From SG8-38 sp041576815 (lineage in GTDB: Bacteria; Myxococcota_A; Polyangia; Polyangiales; Houyiibacteriaceae): a stretch of 64,000 nt of DNA. Below are positions 60,041 to 64,000 of this stretch, piece by piece (within the stretch, counting starts at the first letter, position 1; the number at the start of each line of letters is the position of its first letter). The stretch lies in the NCBI GenBank assembly GCA_041576815.1, contig JBFGKE010000016.1, positions 1 through 64,000 on the forward strand. The letters run 5' to 3'. Position numbers and translations under genes: made by a program. The notes beneath the pieces were generated by a model. It did not search any database, had not been told where the DNA came from, and saw only the letters and a program-made list of their open reading frames with translations.

Positions 60041-60436
60041 ATGGCTACAGCAGCGACCAAGAAGCGATCGACGAAGAAGCGCACGACCAAGAAGGCCACG
60101 AAGAAGCGGAGCACCAAGAAGGCCACGAAGAAGCGCAGCACCAAGAAACGCGCCGCCCCAAAGAAACGATCGGCCGCGAAGAAGACCACCAAGCGGCGAA
60201 CTACCGCCAAGAAGCGCGCCCCCGCAAAGAAGAAGAAGAGGAAGCTGAGCGATCAGCTCGAGGATTGGTTCGAGAAGGCCGGAAAAGAAGCGACCAAAGA
60301 GTACGAGCAGCTCAAGAAAGCCGCTGACAAGGAAATCAAATCGCTCGGCAAGACGATCGACAACGCGCTCAAGTCACTTCAGAGCAAGGCGAAGCGCAAG
60401 CCCAAAAAGAAACGGGCCGTGCGGAAGAAGAAGTAG
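60041..60436 (+). CDS. Lys-rich histone H1-like DNA-binding protein
   Basis: A 131-residue, extremely basic protein. Residues 1-70 are near-perfect repeats of KKRSTKKATKK type with Lys, Arg, Thr and Ala, like the C-terminal tail of histone H1 and bacterial AlgP/HctB-like proteins. A helical acidic/basic segment follows (about 68-112, LSDQLEDWFEKAGKEATKEY), then a final basic end (KRKPKKKRAVRKKK). It probably condenses DNA or binds RNA non-specifically. GGGAG sits 6 bases before the ATG. The stop codon is directly next to the CCA end of the opposite-strand tRNA-Ala gene. Confidence 0.85.
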   Translation: MATAATKKRSTKKRTTKKATKKRSTKKATKKRSTKKRAAPKKRSAAKKTTKRRTTAKKRAPAKKKKRKLSDQLEDWFEKAGKEATKEYEQLKKAADKEIKSLGKTIDNALKSLQSKAKRKPKKKRAVRKKK

Positions 60437-60512
60437 TGGTGGAGCCAAGGGGGATCGAACCCCTGACCTTCGCACTGCCAGTGCGACGCTCTCCCAGCTG
60501 AGCTATGGCCCC
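60437..60512 (-). tRNA. tRNA-Ala, anticodon GGC
   Basis: A 76-base cloverleaf on the minus strand: acceptor GGGGCCA/TGGCTCC with the G3:U70 pair that marks alanine tRNAs, D arm GCTC-GAGC, anticodon stem TCGCA/TGCGA with loop CTGGCAG (anticodon GGC), variable AGGTC, T arm AGGGG-TTCGATC-CCCCT, discriminator A and encoded CCA. Its CCA end touches the stop codon of the convergent histone-like gene with no gap. Upstream on its strand, TTGCGC, 16 bases and TAAGCC is a possible promoter. Confidence 0.98.
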
Positions 60513-60603
60513 GAAGGGGGCCTGGCTTAGCACCTGGCGCGCCCTGCGCAAACGGCGCTCGGATTTCTTGACGTTTCCCGCACGGGCGGCGAAACGAAAA
60601 GGA

Positions 60604-62097
60604 ATGCGGCGGGCGCTTCTTGTCACCATCTTACTCGCGGGGTGCGGTAGCTACGACGATCTTCCGCTGCTCGAGCTCGATCGCATCGAGCCAGCGGAGG
60701 TCGAGACGGGGGAAACACTTCGGGTGCACGGGGGAGGCTTTGCGCTTGGTCGGTCTCCCGAGGTCGTCATTCGCGGCAGGGTTCATCGTCCAGGCGAAGC
60801 TCCGACGTTCGTCGACGCGCGGCTCTCGGGAACAGTACAGTCCGAGTCGCTCATCGAGGTTCCGATACGCGATGTCTTCGTCGACGCCGTCGGAGGCCGC
60901 GCAACCCTCGACGGCTCCATTCGCGTCGCGTTCAGAACCGACGACGATCGCCGCGACGTATTCTCGGAGATGAGGGCGCGAATCGACGTCCTTCCAGACA
61001 CCTCGGCCCTGCTCCGCACCCACGGTGCCCACGCGGACGATGCCCACGCACGGGCCGCCAAGAGCTTTGGCGTCGAGCTTTCGAAAGAAGAGCTCGGCTC
61101 CGTGGGCGTGCGCGTGGCCTCGGTCGAAGCCGGTGGGTTGGCCGCGCGTCAGGGGCTCGAGGCGGGGGATGTCCTGCTTGGGCTCGACGGCATCAGTCTC
61201 TACAGCTGGCGAGACTTCCTGCCCGACCCGAGCACGCGGGAATCGACCGTGTATGTCGCGCGCGAGGGGCTGCGGGGGGCGCATGCGCTTCGCTGGCCGC
61301 ATGAGGTCACGGAGCGTCCGGTCGACCCGCTCTCGTTGGTCTTGTTCGTCATCCTTGGCCTCGGCCTCGGGTGGCTTTCTCCTCTCGGTCTTGCCGCGCG
61401 CGCCAGACCCGTCGCCGTCGGAGCGTCGACGACGCTCGTCCGTGCAGGATTGGTCCTCGCGCTGGCCGCGCTTCTCGTTTGGTTGCCCGAGCTCCAGTGG
61501 ACGGCTGCTTGGATTCTGGGCTTGGGTACCTTTGCGTCCCTCTCGGCACTCGTGTCGCGGCAGCGCTTCGAGGCGGTCAGCTTCGCGCTCGCGGTCGGTG
61601 GCGCGCTCACGGTCATGATGCTCACAAAGACGGCGAGCATCGCGGCAATTGTCGCCGCGCAGTCCCCGTCGGCTCTCCGCTGGTATCTCGCCCAGTCCCC
61701 GGCCTCTTCGCTCGCGTTCATCGCCTACGTGTATGCGCTTGCGGCCATGAGCTCGCGCAGTGGGCTCGTCGCATCCCTCTATCTCGCCTGCGCCGCGGTG
61801 CTCGGTGGCGCGATCTTCCTGGGCGGCTGGCCTGCTGGCGGGGCGGTCGGCGCAGTGGCGACTCTCGCGGCGAAGTCTGCGGTCATCCTCGTCTTGGCGA
61901 GGCTCCTGGAGGTTCGCGCGAGGACGGCAATCGCTTGCTCCGGGCTCGGGGTCGCGCTCGCGATGATGACACCCTTCGTCAACCTCGGAGGGCTCTATCC
62001 AAATTGGAGCGCGCTCGTGCTCGGTGCCGGCGCCGCGGTCGTAGCGCGTGCAGTCCTGCCGCCGCTTCGCCACGAAGCCGCGCCTGCCATCATCTAG
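60604..62097 (+). CDS. Lipoprotein-PDZ protein fused to a NuoH-like membrane domain
   Basis: A 497-residue protein. A lipobox ends LLAGC (Cys14), followed by a beta-rich region (about 25-140) and a PDZ-like domain (about 155-245, RVASVEAGGLAARQGLEAGD). From about 240 there are eight or so membrane helices. Segments SPASSLAFIAYVYALAA, AAVLGGAIFLGGWPAGG and LAAKSAVILVLARLLEVRAR resemble the corresponding NuoH (complex I subunit) helices, including the FLGGW mark, but the acidic quinone-site loop of NuoH is missing. No other complex I gene is nearby. Function unknown; domain reading is from pattern memory only. Confidence 0.65.
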   Translation: MRRALLVTILLAGCGSYDDLPLLELDRIEPAEVETGETLRVHGGGFALGRSPEVVIRGRVHRPGEAPTFVDARLSGTVQSESLIEVPIRDVFVDAVGGRATLDGSIRVAFRTDDDRRDVFSEMRARIDVLPDTSALLRTHGAHADDAHARAAKSFGVELSKEELGSVGVRVASVEAGGLAARQGLEAGDVLLGLDGISLYSWRDFLPDPSTRESTVYVAREGLRGAHALRWPHEVTERPVDPLSLVLFVILGLGLGWLSPLGLAARARPVAVGASTTLVRAGLVLALAALLVWLPELQWTAAWILGLGTFASLSALVSRQRFEAVSFALAVGGALTVMMLTKTASIAAIVAAQSPSALRWYLAQSPASSLAFIAYVYALAAMSSRSGLVASLYLACAAVLGGAIFLGGWPAGGAVGAVATLAAKSAVILVLARLLEVRARTAIACSGLGVALAMMTPFVNLGGLYPNWSALVLGAGAAVVARAVLPPLRHEAAPAII

Positions 62098-62120
62098 CGC
62101 GGCGTCCGCAGCCGCCGGCG

Positions 62121-62828
62121 TCAGTGTGCGTGCAGGCGACGAGCGCGAGAACGAGCTCTCACGTCGTCCACTTCGGCGCTGAGCTCCGGGTTCGTCGGCT
62201 CGTCGCGCAAGAGTGTATCGTAGATCGCGAGGGAACGTTTGAAATGACCCTGCTCGGCGAGGATGCGAGCCATCGTCCGCGTCGGAAACGGTTCCTCGAA
62301 CCCGCCTGCGCTCTTCGAGAACACGCCAGCCGGCGGGCGACTCGGGGGGCCTGACGCCACCGGCTCCGACCCGGGCTGGGACGAGGGCCGAAGCGCCGAC
62401 GCTGCAACCGGCGCGGACACCGGCACCGCCACGCGCTCCGTCACCGCAGCCGACGACGCTTCACGCGCTGGCTCCGACACCTCGCCTCGTGGCGACGAAG
62501 CCGCTTTACGGGGTGACGCTGACACTGGCACTGACGCTGGCACTGACGCTGGCACTGACGCTGGCACTGACGCTGGCACTGACGCTGGCTCTGGCTCTGA
62601 CGCTGGCACTGGCTCCGACACCGGGGCCTCTTGCGCGGCCGCCAGCGCCCACTTTGCCAAACCGAGCACCTTTCCGAAGAACCCCTCGGACGGCGCACCT
62701 TCCACCTCGCTGCGGATCGCGTGGATGAGCTGGCCTCGGCTCATCGCGTAGGTGTCGGCCACGCCGAGGCGCTCCGCCTCGTTTCGAAGCTCGGGGGTAG
62801 TGAGATTGTAGAGGCGGGTCAGATCCAT
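62121..62828 (-). CDS. Rho-N/SAP-like protein with SVPA repeats
   Basis: A 235-residue protein. Its first 45 residues (LTRLYNLTTPELRNEAERLG) look like the Rho N-terminal/SAP-type helical nucleic-acid-binding fold. Residues about 75-100 are tandem Pro-Ala-Ser-Val repeats, then a Ser/Pro/Ala linker and a C-terminal helix pair (ARILAEQGHFKRSLAIYDTL) that resembles a TPR. It overlaps ribF by 10 bases and reads the same way. The opposite strand is also open over the repeat, but lacks a plausible start or domain. Function unknown. Confidence 0.75.
   Translation of the reverse strand: MDLTRLYNLTTPELRNEAERLGVADTYAMSRGQLIHAIRSEVEGAPSEGFFGKVLGLAKWALAAAQEAPVSEPVPASEPEPASVPASVPASVPASVPASVPVSASPRKAASSPRGEVSEPAREASSAAVTERVAVPVSAPVAASALRPSSQPGSEPVASGPPSRPPAGVFSKSAGGFEEPFPTRTMARILAEQGHFKRSLAIYDTLLRDEPTNPELSAEVDDVRARSRARRLHAH
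62525..62584. repeat. Five perfect 12-base tandem repeats
   Basis: CTGGCACTGACG is repeated five times without change, with degenerate copies on both sides. On the minus strand it codes Pro-Ala-Ser-Val. The unit is a multiple of 3, so length changes keep the frame. Confidence 0.9.
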
Positions 62829-63748
62829 CGCAGCAAGTCCGGTCTCGCCTGTTGTAGCGCGATCTTGGCCGCGTCGCAGTCACGTTCGATCTGTGTACGT
62901 AGGGCCTGCAGGCTTTCGAATTTCGCCTCGCCCCGAATTCGCGATACGAAGCCCACGCGCATGAAGCGGCCGTACAGGTCTTCATCGAAATCGAACAAAT
63001 GCACCTCGACCGAATGTCCTGCCCCGAAGGTGGGCCGATCTCCCAAGTTGGCGACACCCTGCCGGAGCGGCGCATTGGGCTCGTCGAGCACGCGCGCCGC
63101 CACCGCGTACACGCCGTCCTTCGGAAGCTGCACCGCCTCGACGTCGAGGTTGGCGGTTGGAAACCCGATCTCGCGGCCGCGGCGGTCGCCGGAGACCACC
63201 ACACCGGTGGTTTCGTGAACGCGGGTCAACATGGCGGCCGCATCTTCTACGTTCCCGTCTTCCTTCAGGATTCGGCGGATGCGCGTCGAAGACACCGTGT
63301 CGCCCTTGTAGACGACCGGCTCCACCAGCTCGACCGTGAAGCCCGCACGCGTTCCCCACCCGCGCAGGGTCGCGATGTTTCCCGACCGACGGTGACCGAA
63401 ATGAAAATCCGGCCCGACGATCACGCCCTTGGCTCGGCAGGCCTCCAAAAGAACCCGCTCCACGAAACGATCCGGGGTCATCTTGGAGAATTCGTCGTCA
63501 AACGGCAGGACCACGACGTCATCACACCCTGCGCCCTTGAGGATCTCGACCCGTCGGTCCATCTCCGTCAGAAGGACGGGCGCGCGCTTCGGGGCGAGCA
63601 CAGCCGTCGGGTGCGGGTGAAAGCACATGGCGAGGGTTTCCCAACCGTGCGCATCGGCGGCCCGTTTGGCGGCGTCGATCAGTGCGCGATGACCCAGGTG
63701 AACGCCATCGTGGTTGCCGGGCGTGACGACGGAAGGGGTGCGGCGCAT
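62819..63748 (-). CDS. ribF: Bifunctional riboflavin kinase / FAD synthetase
   Basis: A 309-residue enzyme that makes FMN and then FAD from riboflavin. The N-terminal nucleotidyltransferase has NHDGVHLGHRALI (the usual GNFDGVHLGH with His in place of Phe) and GPDFHFGHRRSGN; the C-terminal kinase has GREIGFPTANLD and HLFDFDEDLYG. Both domains are complete, with a short N-terminus. It precedes and overlaps the Rho-N-like gene and diverges from xseB. Confidence 0.95.
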   Translation of the reverse strand: MRRTPSVVTPGNHDGVHLGHRALIDAAKRAADAHGWETLAMCFHPHPTAVLAPKRAPVLLTEMDRRVEILKGAGCDDVVVLPFDDEFSKMTPDRFVERVLLEACRAKGVIVGPDFHFGHRRSGNIATLRGWGTRAGFTVELVEPVVYKGDTVSSTRIRRILKEDGNVEDAAAMLTRVHETTGVVVSGDRRGREIGFPTANLDVEAVQLPKDGVYAVAARVLDEPNAPLRQGVANLGDRPTFGAGHSVEVHLFDFDEDLYGRFMRVGFVSRIRGEAKFESLQALRTQIERDCDAAKIALQQARPDLLRWI

Positions 63749-63881
63749 CAGCTTGGAGCCCTCGGCCGGTGGGCGTGTTCCTCCTTCACCCCCCTACAGC
63801 GGCGTCGAAGACACTTCAACTCGAATGCGGCCGATACTCACGTTGGTGACGCCGGGCTTTCGGTGCTGTATGGTGGAAAAC

Positions 63882-64000
63882 ATGGGGAAATCGAAGGGGC
63901 GGGCAAATCCAGCCAAGGAGGCTCCCTTTGAGGAGGTCATGGAGCGGCTCCAAGTGGTCGTCGAGCAGCTCGAGGAGGGAGATTTGCCTCTCGAGGAGTC
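63882..64000 (+). CDS. xseB: Exodeoxyribonuclease VII small subunit, 3' end beyond window
   Basis: ATG 63882 opens 39 full codons: a Lys-rich lead (MGKSKGRANPAKEAP), then FEEVMERLQVVVEQLEEGDL and PLEES, the conserved XseB sequence. XseB is the small helical subunit that packs on XseA in single-strand exonuclease VII. TGGTGG lies upstream. The gene is cut by the window end, so length and downstream partners are not visible. Confidence 0.9.
   Translation, partial: MGKSKGRANPAKEAPFEEVMERLQVVVEQLEEGDLPLEE

Noticed and set aside
62263..62751. Plus-strand frame with Thr-Asp-Ala-Gly repeats
   Set aside because: The repeat is open on both strands, but only the minus-strand frame has a folded N-terminus and a tight operon link to ribF.

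Overview
The window is about 64 kb of uniformly GC-rich, densely packed bacterial chromosome. The gene set points to a deltaproteobacterial lineage, most likely Myxococcota. It holds FHA-domain and HAMP-type histidine kinases, a Hanks-type Ser/Thr kinase, several Cys-rich or Gly-Thr-Gly-Gly lipoproteins, a MopE-like metal-binding motif, a bacterial sphingosine-1-phosphate-lyase-like enzyme, a small protein with a VPELDP/transmembrane/Arg tail, and a Lys-rich histone H1-like protein. I see no rRNA, phage, IS or CRISPR, so this reads as core chromosome with some lineage-specific islands. Placement is by gene content only.

Layout. 1-6.8 kb: a flavin monooxygenase, then a coupled FHA-kinase/receiver and Dam-like methyltransferase, a conserved unknown, a MaoC-type hotdog enzyme, and convergent acyltransferase and hydrolase genes. 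6.9-14 kb: an ECF sigma factor divergent from the elongasome operon mreB-mreC-mreD-mrdA-rodA with a nitrilase-family gene at its end; mreC carries an in-frame TAA just after its membrane anchor. 14-20.8 kb: DUF1295 reductase-like protein, a pair of GGGGACAGTCCCC palindromes, an S1P-lyase-like enzyme, an FGGY kinase, and a TetR gene followed by two TRAP-type solute-binding proteins without permeases. 20.9-28.5 kb is the most lineage-specific part: a small basic protein with a sorting-like tail, an AT-rich intergenic stretch, two paralogous GTGG-linker Cys-rich lipoproteins, a VWA lipoprotein and a PQQ-type beta-propeller protein.

28.6-36.4 kb: Nudix hydrolase, GT4 glycosyltransferase, two alkaline-phosphatase-superfamily proteins, a PAS-type hybrid kinase, a PlsC-type acyltransferase and YqgE/AlgH. 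36.5-46.5 kb: BamD, a TPR protein, a multi-receiver protein with a degenerate GGDEF domain, PhoH, cysteine synthase, a SMUG-type uracil-DNA glycosylase, a Ser/Thr kinase, pyruvate kinase and an outer-membrane-like protein. 46.5-57.7 kb: sensor kinase, UvrC, 5-formyl-THF cyclo-ligase, ZapA, a 1180-residue zinc-ribbon/TPR protein, cytidine deaminase and purine nucleoside phosphorylase, a MopE-motif lipoprotein and a GT-C glycosyltransferase. 57.8-64 kb: rplU-rpmA, a HAD 5'-nucleotidase-like protein, the histone-like gene abutting tRNA-Ala(GGC), a lipoprotein-PDZ-NuoH-like membrane fusion, a Rho-N-like repeat protein, ribF and the start of xseB.

Functional themes are cell-wall elongation and division (mreBCD, mrdA, rodA, zapA), envelope building (BamD, acyltransferases, glycosyltransferases, surface lipoproteins), DNA repair (uvrC, uracil-DNA glycosylase, xseB), nucleotide salvage and signal transduction. 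The items most worth checking are the interrupted mreC, the perfect inverted repeat over the ribosome-binding site of the histone-like gene, the lipoprotein/VWA island, the coupled kinase-methyltransferase pair, and the PDZ-NuoH-like fusion.
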